A stretch of DNA of 29,101 nucleotides from Phosphoribacter sp044220725 (GTDB lineage: Bacteria > Actinomycetota > Actinomycetes > Actinomycetales > Dermatophilaceae). A model generated the notes under the pieces. That model had not been told where the DNA came from. It saw only the letters and a list, made by a program, of their open reading frames with translations, and did not search any database. Both the position numbers and the translations under genes were made by a program. This document shows, piece after piece, positions 15,348 through 22,496 of this stretch. The stretch's first letter is position 1, and every line of letters starts with the position of its first letter. The stretch spans positions 1-29,101 of the forward strand of contig JBGAQN010000026.1 of assembly GCA_044220725.1 (NCBI GenBank). The letters are read 5' to 3'.

Positions 15348-16043
15348 GTGCTGATGATCGGCTTCCCCGCGGCGGCGTTCGACACCAACTGCTTCGTCCT
15401 GGCGACCGGCGAGGGCCAGGAATGCGTGGTCGTCGACCCCGGCATCGGGGTGACCGACACGCTCGCCGACGTGTTCCGTGAGTTGCGGCTGCGTCCGGCG
15501 GCGGTCCTGCTCACCCACGGTCACCTCGACCACGTCTACTCGGTGACGCCCGTATGCCGCGGAGGCGGCTCCGCGGCATACATCCACGGAGACGACCGCT
15601 ACCGCTTGCGGGACCCGCTCGCGGACCTGGACCGCGGGATGATCGCCATGATGGAGGCGCAGTTCGGGGCCAAGGCGACCTGGACCGAGCCCGACGACAT
15701 CCGGGAGCTGCGCGACGGCGATACGGTGACCATCGCCGGGCTGGATTTCGGGATCGTCCACGCGCCCGGCCACACCGAGGGGTCGGTGATGTTCACCCTG
15801 GCCGACGTGCCCGAGGGCATCAACGTCGAGGTCGGCTCGACCGTGGTGTCCGGTGACGTCCTGTTCGCTGGGTCGATCGGCCGCTCCGACCTGCCCGGTG
15901 GCGACGAGCGGGCGATGAACCGATCGCTGCGGGACTGCATCCTGCCCATGCCCGACGACCGTCTGGTCCTTCCGGGGCACGGGCCGTTGACGACGATCGG
16001 CCGGGAGCGCCGCAGCAACCCCTTCCTGCGCAATCTGGGATGA
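15348..16043 (+). CDS. Metallo-beta-lactamase-fold hydrolase, glyoxalase II-like
   Basis: A 231-residue zinc hydrolase of the glyoxalase II-like branch. The metal site is complete: His 57, His 59, Asp 61 and His 62 in LLTHGHLDH, the third-site His in VHAPGHTEGSV, the bridging Asp in VVSGDVLFAGSIGRSDLPGG, and the last His in LVLPGHGPLTTIG. The physiological substrate is unknown; relatives take thioesters such as S-lactoyl thiols. GTG 15348 is preferred because the family N-terminus starts there and a -10 box lies 7 nt upstream; ATG 15354 is possible. It sits between the cyclophilin gene and hisS as in mycobacteria. A 30-bp hairpin made of two inverted GTATGCCG copies encodes VCRGGGSAAY. Confidence 0.9.
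   Translation: MLMIGFPAAAFDTNCFVLATGEGQECVVVDPGIGVTDTLADVFRELRLRPAAVLLTHGHLDHVYSVTPVCRGGGSAAYIHGDDRYRLRDPLADLDRGMIAMMEAQFGAKATWTEPDDIRELRDGDTVTIAGLDFGIVHAPGHTEGSVMFTLADVPEGINVEVGSTVVSGDVLFAGSIGRSDLPGGDERAMNRSLRDCILPMPDDRLVLPGHGPLTTIGRERRSNPFLRNLG
15552..15581. repeat. 12-bp perfect inverted repeat built from two GTATGCCG copies
   Basis: Left arm GTATGCCGCGGA (15552-15563), loop GGCGGC, right arm TCCGCGGCATAC (15570-15581). It lies inside the metallo-hydrolase coding sequence just after the HxHxDH metal motif. Both outer ends are the over-represented 8-mer in opposite orientation. Confidence 0.95.
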
Positions 16044-16050
16044 TCCCCCG

Positions 16051-17394
16051 GTGAGCACCGGCAAGGTCACCCCGATCAGCGGCTTCCTCGAGTTCCTCCC
16101 CGAGCAACGGATCGCCGAACAGCACGTCCTCGACGTCATCCGCGAGGTGTTCGAGCTGCACGGGTTCGCCTCGATCGAGACCCGGGCCGTCGAGCCCGTC
16201 GAGCGGCTGCTCGGCAAGGGCGGCGATGCCGACAAGGAGATCTACGGCATCAGCCGGTTGGCCGCCGACGCGACCGACGCTCGCGAGCCCTCGCTGGGGC
16301 TGCACTTCGACCTCACCGTGCCGTTCGCCCGCTACGTGCTGGAGAACGCCGGCAAGCTGGCCTTCCCGTTCCGGCGCTATCAGATGCAGAAGTCGTGGCG
16401 CGGGGAGCGGCCGCAGGAGGGGCGCTACCGCGAGTTCACCCAGTGCGACATCGACGTCGTCGACGTGGGGGAACTGTCCCCGCAGTACGAGATCGAGATG
16501 CCGCTGGTCCTCACCGACGTCTTCGACCGGCTGCCGATCGGCGACTACGTCGTGCAGGTCAACGACCGACGGATCCCGCAGGGGTTCTATCGGGGCCTGG
16601 GGATCGCCGACATCGGCGGCACCCTGCGGATCGTCGACAAGCTGGACAAGGTGCCGGCCGAGACGGTGCGCTCGATGCTCGTCGAGTCGGGCTGCACGCC
16701 GGAGCAGGCTGACCAGTGCCTCGCGTTGGCGTCGATCCGCACCGAGGATCTGTCGTTCGTCGATGCCGTCCGCGCGCTCGGGGTGAGCGACCCGCTCATC
16801 GAGGAGGGCCTGGCCGGTCTGGCCGCGGTGGTCGACGCGGGGCGCACCCACGCGCCCGGCCGGGTCGTCGCAGACCTCAAGTTGGCCCGTGGCCTGGACT
16901 ACTACACCGGGACGGTCTACGAGGTGCGCCTCGTCGGCTTCGAATCCTGGGGTGCGGTGGCGGGCGGCGGTCGCTATGACTCCTTGGCGACGGACGGGAC
17001 GACGACCTATCCCGGCGTCGGGATCTCGATCGGGGTGTCCCGGCTGCTCGGGTTGCTCTTCCGGCAAGGGCTGGTGTCGGCCTCCCGGTCCACTCCCGCC
17101 TGCGTCCTGGTGGCCCTGACCGATGAGGAGTCTCGGGCCCGGTCCCTGGCGGTCGCGTCGGCACTGCGGGCGCGCGGCATACCGTGTGAGGTCGCCCCCC
17201 GACCCGAGAAGTTCGGCAAACAGATCCGGTATGCCGCGCGCCGCGGCATCCCCTACGTCTGGTTCCCGGGTGGGCCGGCTGCCGACGGCGACTCGGTCAA
17301 GGACATCCGCTCGGGCGAACAGGTGCCCGCGGGCGCCGCCGATTGGTCGCCGCCGGCGCAGGACCTGCGGCCGAGCGTCCTGCGCGCCGACTGA
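16051..17394 (+). CDS. hisS: Histidyl-tRNA synthetase
   Basis: Class II aminoacyl-tRNA synthetase charging tRNA-His, 447 residues. Motif 2 is in FRRYQMQKSWRGERPQEGRYREFTQCDIDVV, the histidine-specific motif in LARGLDYYTGTVYEV, followed by AGGGRYDSL and motif 3 in GVGISIGVSRLLGLLF. The C-terminal anticodon-binding domain runs from about 345 (ACVLVALTDEESRARSLAVASALRARGIPCEV). The GTG at 16051 lies 7 bp after the hydrolase stop, so the genes are probably co-transcribed; the ribosome binding site is weak. Two oppositely oriented GTATGCCG copies 53 bp apart occur near the 3' end, one giving RGIP with an ATA codon. Confidence 0.97.
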   Translation: MSTGKVTPISGFLEFLPEQRIAEQHVLDVIREVFELHGFASIETRAVEPVERLLGKGGDADKEIYGISRLAADATDAREPSLGLHFDLTVPFARYVLENAGKLAFPFRRYQMQKSWRGERPQEGRYREFTQCDIDVVDVGELSPQYEIEMPLVLTDVFDRLPIGDYVVQVNDRRIPQGFYRGLGIADIGGTLRIVDKLDKVPAETVRSMLVESGCTPEQADQCLALASIRTEDLSFVDAVRALGVSDPLIEEGLAGLAAVVDAGRTHAPGRVVADLKLARGLDYYTGTVYEVRLVGFESWGAVAGGGRYDSLATDGTTTYPGVGISIGVSRLLGLLFRQGLVSASRSTPACVLVALTDEESRARSLAVASALRARGIPCEVAPRPEKFGKQIRYAARRGIPYVWFPGGPAADGDSVKDIRSGEQVPAGAADWSPPAQDLRPSVLRAD

Positions 17395-17428
17395 GCCGCC
17401 TGGCTTCCCAGCCGGTGGTCCCCGGGAG

Positions 17429-18325
17429 TCAGTCCGACATCCCCAAAGCCGCCAATGTGGCCGTCAAGGCGGGGTCATCGCCCCAGGCGTCACGCCACAT
17501 TGCCACGACGGTGCGGCGCGGTGGGTCTGCGAGAGGCACGGCTACCACGGAATCGGGCAAGGTCGGCCTGGCCAACCGGGGGATGAGGGCGACAACATTG
17601 TCGGCGTCCACAAGAGCGAGTTGGGTGGAGAAGTCATCACTGGAGTGGGTGATCTCGGGGTGATCGTCGACCCCGGCGACGGCCCGCTGAAACCACAGGT
17701 GACACACCGTTCCCACCGGACTGCAGGCCCAGCGGAGCCCGGCCAGGGCTTTGCGGGTGAGCGGCCCGTGGTGGGATGCCAGCGGGTGGTCCTGTCGCAC
17801 GACGAGATCGCCTCTGTCGATCGTCACTGTCCGAGTCGCGACCCCTGAGGGGAACGGCGGCATGATGCCGTCGGCGTCATGGATCAGTGCCAAATCGGCC
17901 TCACCCAGTTCGACCGCGCGGCTCGCCGGTCCCGGGTCAAGCTCGGTGACCTTGACGGACAGCCCGACGTATCTCTGCAGCAGCGAGGGCAGGGCGGGGG
18001 CGACGAGACCACGGATGGCCGTCGAGAAGGCGGCAATGCGAACGACACCGGCGGGCTCGCGCGAATCCAAGGCCCGAACCCCCGCCGTGCAGCGTTCGAG
18101 TGCGGCGAAGACCGTCGGGGCCTCATCGACGAGGTACCGCGCGGCAGGGGTCAGCACCACACCACGCCCGGCCGGAGACAGCAACCGGGTTCCGAGCTGC
18201 GCCTCAAGCCGACCGATCTGTTGCGAGACTCCGGAGGGGGTGAAGGAAAGCTCGGACGCTGCGCGCGCCAGCGTTCCATGCTTCGCGACGGAGCAGAGTG
18301 AACGAAGGGCCACGAGATCGATCAT
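17429..18325 (-). CDS. LysR-family transcriptional regulator
   Basis: A 298-residue LysR-type regulator. The N-terminal winged helix-turn-helix is clear (MIDLVALRSLCSVAKHGTLARAASELSFTPSGVSQQIGRLEAQLGTRLL, about 1-50), then a linker helix and a periplasmic-binding-protein-like effector domain starting near AGVVRIAAFSTAIRGLVAPALP. Effector and targets are unknown. It is divergent from the tautomerase gene across a 109-bp, comparatively AT-rich gap containing an inverted repeat, the usual layout for a LysR regulator controlling itself and its neighbour. It is convergent with hisS (34-bp gap). No GTATGCCG copy lies in it or in the tautomerase gene. Confidence 0.94.
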   Translation of the reverse strand: MIDLVALRSLCSVAKHGTLARAASELSFTPSGVSQQIGRLEAQLGTRLLSPAGRGVVLTPAARYLVDEAPTVFAALERCTAGVRALDSREPAGVVRIAAFSTAIRGLVAPALPSLLQRYVGLSVKVTELDPGPASRAVELGEADLALIHDADGIMPPFPSGVATRTVTIDRGDLVVRQDHPLASHHGPLTRKALAGLRWACSPVGTVCHLWFQRAVAGVDDHPEITHSSDDFSTQLALVDADNVVALIPRLARPTLPDSVVAVPLADPPRRTVVAMWRDAWGDDPALTATLAALGMSD

Positions 18326-18337
18326 GAAGTAACGCTA

Positions 18338-18359
18338 ATCATTCGGATCAACAAATGAT
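18338..18359. promoter_or_regulatory. LysR-type operator candidate ATCATT-N10-AATGAT
   Basis: Inverted repeat with 6-bp arms between the divergent LysR and tautomerase genes, 13 bp upstream of the LysR start codon. It contains a T-N11-A core as expected for LysR-type binding sites. Inference from position and form only. Confidence 0.55.
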
Positions 18360-18434
18360 CGCTGGACATGACCGATGCTTGAAGGACACCGTGGGGCACC
18401 TCGTCATGTGTCATCCCTCAAGAAGGAGCCCGGC

Positions 18435-18830
18435 ATGCCTGTAGGCCTCATCGAGATCCGCCGCCCCACCTCCGCGGAGGAGGACGACGCCCTCATCGCT
18501 GCCGTCCATGAGAGTCTGGTCGCTGCGTTCGCGATCCCGCGGGGCGACCGACACCATCGGCTGGTCACTCATGACCCGAGCCGCATGGTCCGGGGCACCG
18601 GTGACCAGGTCGCCGACAACTACACCCGCATCACGATCGACTGCTTCGTGGGCCGCAGCATCAACGCCAAGCGCACGCTCTACCGCGAGATCATCACTCG
18701 TCTGGCCACACTCGGAATTGACCCTCTGGACGTCTCCGTCCTGCTGCGTGAAAGCCCCTTGGAGAACTGGGGGATTCGCGGTGGCCAGGCCGCCAGTGAC
18801 GTCGACCTCGGCTTCACCGTCACCATCTGA
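18435..18830 (+). CDS. Tautomerase-family protein
   Basis: A 131-residue protein of the tautomerase superfamily. Pro 2, which becomes the N-terminal catalytic proline after Met removal, is present in MPVGLIEIRR. The pattern with HESLVAAFAIPRGDRHHRLVTHDP, then the strand YTRITIDCFVGRSINAKRTLYREIITRLATLGIDPLDVSVLLRESPLENWGIRGGQAA, resembles the group of single long-chain tautomerases (Tautomerase_2-like) rather than the 60-residue 4-OT type. The substrate is unknown. ATG 18435 is chosen because AAGGAG lies 6 nt upstream and it exposes the proline; an upstream in-frame ATG at 18375 would bury it. Probably regulated by the divergent LysR protein. Confidence 0.88.
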   Translation: MPVGLIEIRRPTSAEEDDALIAAVHESLVAAFAIPRGDRHHRLVTHDPSRMVRGTGDQVADNYTRITIDCFVGRSINAKRTLYREIITRLATLGIDPLDVSVLLRESPLENWGIRGGQAASDVDLGFTVTI

Positions 18831-18860
18831 GCGCAGCGGCTAGAGACCTTCGGGAACGGA

Positions 18861-19472
18861 TCACGCCGTGGGCGGTGGGCGCAGGCCGCTGTCGCGCAAC
18901 TCGAGCACGGCCAACTCGCGGATCACCCGCGGGTCGCGGGCCCGCCAGGCGCCGGCTGGGTCGTCGTGGATCCTGGCCAGCCGGTGCATCGGCTGGCCAG
19001 CGAGGGCGCGCAGGGCAAACAGGTCCAGGTCGGCCGGGCCGTCGACGAACCGCTGCGCCGCGCTAGCCCGGCGGACGAAGCGGACCCGCACGGGAAGCCA
19101 CACGAGGAGCCAGACGACGATCGGGATGAGCGCGACCGACACGCCAAAGACCAGGGCGAGCCGGTCGACGGCGCTGCCGAGGTCGGTGCCGGCCTGGGTG
19201 AGTGCCACTCCGGTGCGGGCCGCCTCGCGAAATGGCCCCTGCAGGGAGTCGCCGACGAGCGGGACTTTCCCGACCTGGTCTCCGGCCGAGGTCATCCCGG
19301 CCTCAAGCTGGGTCCCGGCTGTGCTCAGACCGTCGGCGGGTCGGCGCAGGGTGGCGGTCGTGTCGTGGACGAGGCGACCGGCATACGTGCAGGCCAGGAC
19401 CCAGCCGACCGTGAACAGGTCGGAGAGCACTTGGGTGATCCGTCGTGCGGGCAGATCGGCATACAGCTTCAT
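18861..19472 (-). CDS. Predicted two-helix membrane protein, function unknown
   Basis: A 203-residue protein with two hydrophobic segments: about 17-35 (LSDLFTVGWVLACTYAGRLV) and about 105-128 (LALVFGVSVALIPIVVWLLVWLPV). The loop between (about 36-104) is polar, with Gly/Thr/Ala repeats (AGTQLEAGMTSAGDQVG, AGTDLGSAVDRLA). A basic stretch RVRFVRR follows helix 2, and the C-terminal 70 residues are probably cytoplasmic and helical (DLDLFALRALAGQPMHRLARI). I do not recognise the family. ATG 19472 has AGGAGA upstream. It is divergent from the NERD helicase (101-bp gap) and carries two same-orientation GTATGCCG copies 78 bp apart near its 5' end. Confidence 0.82.
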   Translation of the reverse strand: MKLYADLPARRITQVLSDLFTVGWVLACTYAGRLVHDTTATLRRPADGLSTAGTQLEAGMTSAGDQVGKVPLVGDSLQGPFREAARTGVALTQAGTDLGSAVDRLALVFGVSVALIPIVVWLLVWLPVRVRFVRRASAAQRFVDGPADLDLFALRALAGQPMHRLARIHDDPAGAWRARDPRVIRELAVLELRDSGLRPPPTA

Positions 19473-19538
19473 CGGTCTCCTCGGAAAGGGTCCGCAAACG
19501 GCGACGGGGGTCACGCTACGTCTTTGCGGTGGTTCAGG

Positions 19539-19566
19539 TTGCGACTGAAGGCGAGCGCGTTAGCCT
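19539..19566 (+). promoter_or_regulatory. Promoter of leaderless NERD-helicase gene
   Basis: A possible -35 TTGCGA (19539-19544) and -10 TAGCCT (19561-19566) are separated by 16 bp; the -10 lies 7 nt before the ATG at 19574 without a ribosome binding site, implying a leaderless mRNA. An inverted repeat TTCAG-N7-CTGAA (19533-19549) overlaps the -35 and could be an operator. Confidence 0.55.
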
Positions 19567-19573
19567 GCCAGCC

Positions 19574-21436
19574 ATGGGCACGTTGATCACGGCGTTGAGC
19601 AGCGCTGCCCCACGGATGACACCCGGTGAACGACGACTGGCCGAGCGGCTCGGGCAGAAGCTCGATGACGACTATCTGGTGTGGTTCGACGTGCCCATCG
19701 GACCGATGCGCACACATCCGGATTTCGTGGTGCTGCACCCAAGTCGAGGGGTGCTCATCCTTGAGACGAAGGACTGGTCCCTGGGCATCGTCCAACGGGT
19801 CACCCGCGAGATGTGGGACATCGCGCCCGCGGGACGACACAAGCGGGTCATCAACCCGGTCCTGCAGGCCCGGCATGGGGCGCACGACGTGGTCCGTGCC
19901 TTGGAGCGCGATCCACAGCTCGTGCACGGCTCGGGAGCTCATGAGGGCAAGCTCGCCTTCCCCTGGGGGTATGGCGTGGTGTTCACGAAGATCACCCGCG
20001 CCGAGTTCGAGAGGTCCGGGTTGGCGGAGGTCATCGACGGTCATGCCGTGATCTGCTCCGACGAGATGACCGAGTCGGTCGATCCTGAGGTTTTCCAGGA
20101 GCGCTTGTGGCGGATGTTCCCGCAGCGCTTCGCCGCGAAACTCACTCTGCCGCAGTTGGATCGGGTGCGATGGATCATGTTCCCCGACGTTCGGGTCAAC
20201 CCTCCTGAGGCGGCCTTGTTCGAGGTGCCCGAGGCTGACGGACGCCCGACGCACGAGGGCGTGAGGGTCGACGGCACTGTTGAGAGCATCCAGCTCCCCG
20301 ACGTCATGAAGGTCATGGACCTGCAGCAGGAGCAGTTGGCCCGCAGCCTTGGCAGTGGACACCGAGTCGTCCACGGCGTCGCCGGGTCGGGCAAGACGAT
20401 GATCCTCGGCTACCGCGCGGAATACCTCGCGAAGGTTGCTGCCCCCGGAGCGAAACCGGTGCTCGTGGTGTGTTTCAACGAGCCCCTGGGTGCCGCGCTG
20501 TCGGCAACCTTCGCTGCGAAGGGCCTCTCCGACCGGGTCCACGTCCGGCACTTCCACCGCTGGGTCCGCCAACAACTCGTGGCCTTCCACCAGCCGCTCC
20601 CCCCGGACGGCCCGAACTTCTTCGACGAGTTGGTCGACCACCTCATCACGGCCGTCGACCGTGGCCAGGTCCCGCGGGCCCAATACTCCGCGGTGCTCAT
20701 CGACGAGGGGCACGACTTTCTGGCCGAATGGCTGCGCTTAGTCGCACAGATGGTCGACCCGGAGACCAACAACCTCCTGGTGCTCTACGACGATGCCCAG
20801 AACATCTACGAGCGCAGCAAAGCACGCGGGTTCAGCTTCAAGAGCGTCGGCATCCAGGCGTCCGGCCGCACGACGATCCTGCGGGTCAACTACCGCAACA
20901 CCACCCAGATCCTGCGCCTGGCCCAGCGGGTCGCGGCCGAGATCCTCGCCCCGCACGACAGCGACGAGGACGGCGCGCCGCTGCTCGGCCCGATCAGTTG
21001 CGGACGCGACGGCGAGGAACCCGAGATCCGCCGCCTGCCCACGCTCGGTGCGGAGGCGGCATACGTCGCGCAGGCCCTAGCCGCAGCGGCCCGGGACGGA
21101 CGCGCGTGGTCGGACATGGCGGTGCTCTGCCACGACACCGCGGTGATGGACGCCTGCGCGGGCGCCCTGCGGCGCTTGCGGGTGCCACACACGGTGCGTC
21201 GTCGACCCGGCGACTTCCGTCCGGAGGCCGACACGGTCAAGATCCTCACCATGCGGGTGAGCAAAGGACTGGAGTTCCCGCTCGTTGCTATCCCCGGACT
21301 TGGCCGGTTACCCGCGCCCAACGAAGACGACAAGGATGCGGCGCGGCTCTTCTATGTCGCCGCCACGCGAGCCACCGAGCAGTTGCTCGTGACCGTCAGT
21401 GGGGACGGGCGCCTGGGTCAGCGCCTGGCGGTGTGA
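19574..21436 (+). CDS. NERD nuclease-like domain fused to UvrD-type SF1 helicase
   Basis: A 620-residue fusion. The N-terminal NERD (nuclease-related) domain has the restriction-endonuclease-like pattern Asp 50 (HPDFVVL), Glu 64 and Lys 66 (LILETKDWS), so it may cut DNA. The C-terminal half is a superfamily 1 helicase: Walker A GVAGSGKT (268-275), Walker B VLIDEGHDF (Asp 377, Glu 378), YDDAQNIY (motif III region, Gln 409), VNYRNTTQI (motif IV), LTMRVSKGLEFPLVAI (motif V) and LFYVAATRATEQLLV (motif VI). Such fusions are candidates for DNA repair or phage defence, but the role here is unproven. ATG 19574 is chosen from the promoter spacing and the domain start. The stop overlaps an alternative xerD GTG (GTGTGA). 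Two TTA codons are present. Confidence 0.9.
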   Translation: MGTLITALSSAAPRMTPGERRLAERLGQKLDDDYLVWFDVPIGPMRTHPDFVVLHPSRGVLILETKDWSLGIVQRVTREMWDIAPAGRHKRVINPVLQARHGAHDVVRALERDPQLVHGSGAHEGKLAFPWGYGVVFTKITRAEFERSGLAEVIDGHAVICSDEMTESVDPEVFQERLWRMFPQRFAAKLTLPQLDRVRWIMFPDVRVNPPEAALFEVPEADGRPTHEGVRVDGTVESIQLPDVMKVMDLQQEQLARSLGSGHRVVHGVAGSGKTMILGYRAEYLAKVAAPGAKPVLVVCFNEPLGAALSATFAAKGLSDRVHVRHFHRWVRQQLVAFHQPLPPDGPNFFDELVDHLITAVDRGQVPRAQYSAVLIDEGHDFLAEWLRLVAQMVDPETNNLLVLYDDAQNIYERSKARGFSFKSVGIQASGRTTILRVNYRNTTQILRLAQRVAAEILAPHDSDEDGAPLLGPISCGRDGEEPEIRRLPTLGAEAAYVAQALAAAARDGRAWSDMAVLCHDTAVMDACAGALRRLRVPHTVRRRPGDFRPEADTVKILTMRVSKGLEFPLVAIPGLGRLPAPNEDDKDAARLFYVAATRATEQLLVTVSGDGRLGQRLAV

Positions 21437-21447
21437 GCGGTCCCTCC

Positions 21448-22434
21448 ATGTCCACGGACGCCACCCAGCCGACACCCGCCGACGAATCGGCGGCACCCGC
21501 GGTCGTGCCGGTGCCGCGGGAGTTGGCGCGGGCCGTGCGCGGGTGGCTGGACCATCTCGACGTCGAGCGGGGCGTTGCCCGCAACACCTTGGTCTCCTAC
21601 ACCCGAGACCTGGACCGCTACCTGGACTACCTCGCTCGCGCAGGGGTGCGGGGGCCTGGGGAGGTCACCGAGGCGCACGTCGCAGGCTTCCTCGCGCAGG
21701 TGCGTTCGGGCTCCCCCGGACGTATGCCGCTCTCCGCGCCGTCCGCGGCCCGGACCCTCGTCGCGGTCCGGGGGCTGCATCGCTTCCTCGCCCTCGAAGG
21801 GAAGACCTCTACCGACCCGGCTGAGGGCGTGCGGCCGCCGAAGACGCCGTTGCGGTTGCCCAAGGCGATCGGGGTGACCGAGGTGGGGCGGTTGCTGGCT
21901 GCGGCGTCGGTGGGGGACACGGCGCTCTCGCTGCGGGATCGGGCCCTGTTCGAGGTGCTCTATGGGGCGGGGGCGCGGATCTCGGAGGCGATCGGGCTGG
22001 ACATCGACGACCTGGACCTCGATGAGGGCACCGTCCGGCTGTTCGGCAAGGGGTCCAAGGAGCGGATCGTCCCGCTGGGCCGCTATGCCCGAGAGGCGGT
22101 GACGGCATACCTCGTCCGCGGGCGACCAGCGCTGGCGGGGAGGGGCAAGGGGACCCCCGCGGTCTTCCTGGGGGCGCGCGGTGCCCGGCTGAGCCGGCAG
22201 ACCGCCTGGGCCGCGCTGGCTGCGGCGGGGGAGCGGGCAGGGTTGGGGGGACACCTGTCGCCGCACACCCTGCGGCACTCGTTTGCGACGCACCTGCTCG
22301 AGGGCGGAGCCGACGTCCGGGTGGTCCAGGAGCTGCTGGGACACGCCTCGGTGACGACCACACAGATCTACACGATGGTCACCGTGGCGAGGTTGCGCGA
22401 GGTCTATGCCGAGTCCCACCCCCGGGCCCGCTGA
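21448..22434 (+). CDS. xerD: Tyrosine recombinase XerD
   Basis: Site-specific recombinase that resolves chromosome dimers at dif with a partner and FtsK. The 328-residue protein has the SAM-like core-binding domain (about 25-120) and the catalytic domain with Arg 177 (ARISE), Lys 201 (GKGSKER), His 273/Arg 276 (HTLRHSFATHLLEGG), His 299 (LLGHASVTTTQ) and nucleophile Tyr 308 (QIYTMVT). The gene context (followed by parA-scpAB) identifies it as the chromosomal XerD rather than a phage integrase. ATG 21448 is used; GTG 21433, overlapping the previous stop, would add five residues and translational coupling. The N-terminal 20 residues are an unconserved Thr/Pro/Ala tail. Confidence 0.94.
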   Translation: MSTDATQPTPADESAAPAVVPVPRELARAVRGWLDHLDVERGVARNTLVSYTRDLDRYLDYLARAGVRGPGEVTEAHVAGFLAQVRSGSPGRMPLSAPSAARTLVAVRGLHRFLALEGKTSTDPAEGVRPPKTPLRLPKAIGVTEVGRLLAAASVGDTALSLRDRALFEVLYGAGARISEAIGLDIDDLDLDEGTVRLFGKGSKERIVPLGRYAREAVTAYLVRGRPALAGRGKGTPAVFLGARGARLSRQTAWAALAAAGERAGLGGHLSPHTLRHSFATHLLEGGADVRVVQELLGHASVTTTQIYTMVTVARLREVYAESHPRAR

Positions 22435-22440
22435 TAGGGT
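22435..22440 (+). promoter_or_regulatory. Probable -10 box of parA promoter
   Basis: TAGGGT immediately follows the xerD stop and gives a leader of about 50 nt to the parA GTG, which has a strong ribosome binding site. It would drive parA-scpA-scpB-rluB. Confidence 0.4.
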
Positions 22441-22496
22441 CGCTCCGATCAGCGAGAGGCTGACCGACCGCACGAACGACGGGGAGAGGCGCAGCT

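Noticed and set aside
2032..21309. TTA leucine codons in pdxT, ruvA, secF and the NERD-helicase gene as bldA-type control
   Set aside because: Control by a TTA tRNA is a Streptomyces trait; these codons lie in housekeeping genes here and nothing else points to that system.
21448..22434. Phage or integron integrase at the edge of a mobile island
   Set aside because: The protein has XerD-type motifs and is followed by parA-scpAB; no tRNA, att-like direct repeats or phage genes are nearby.
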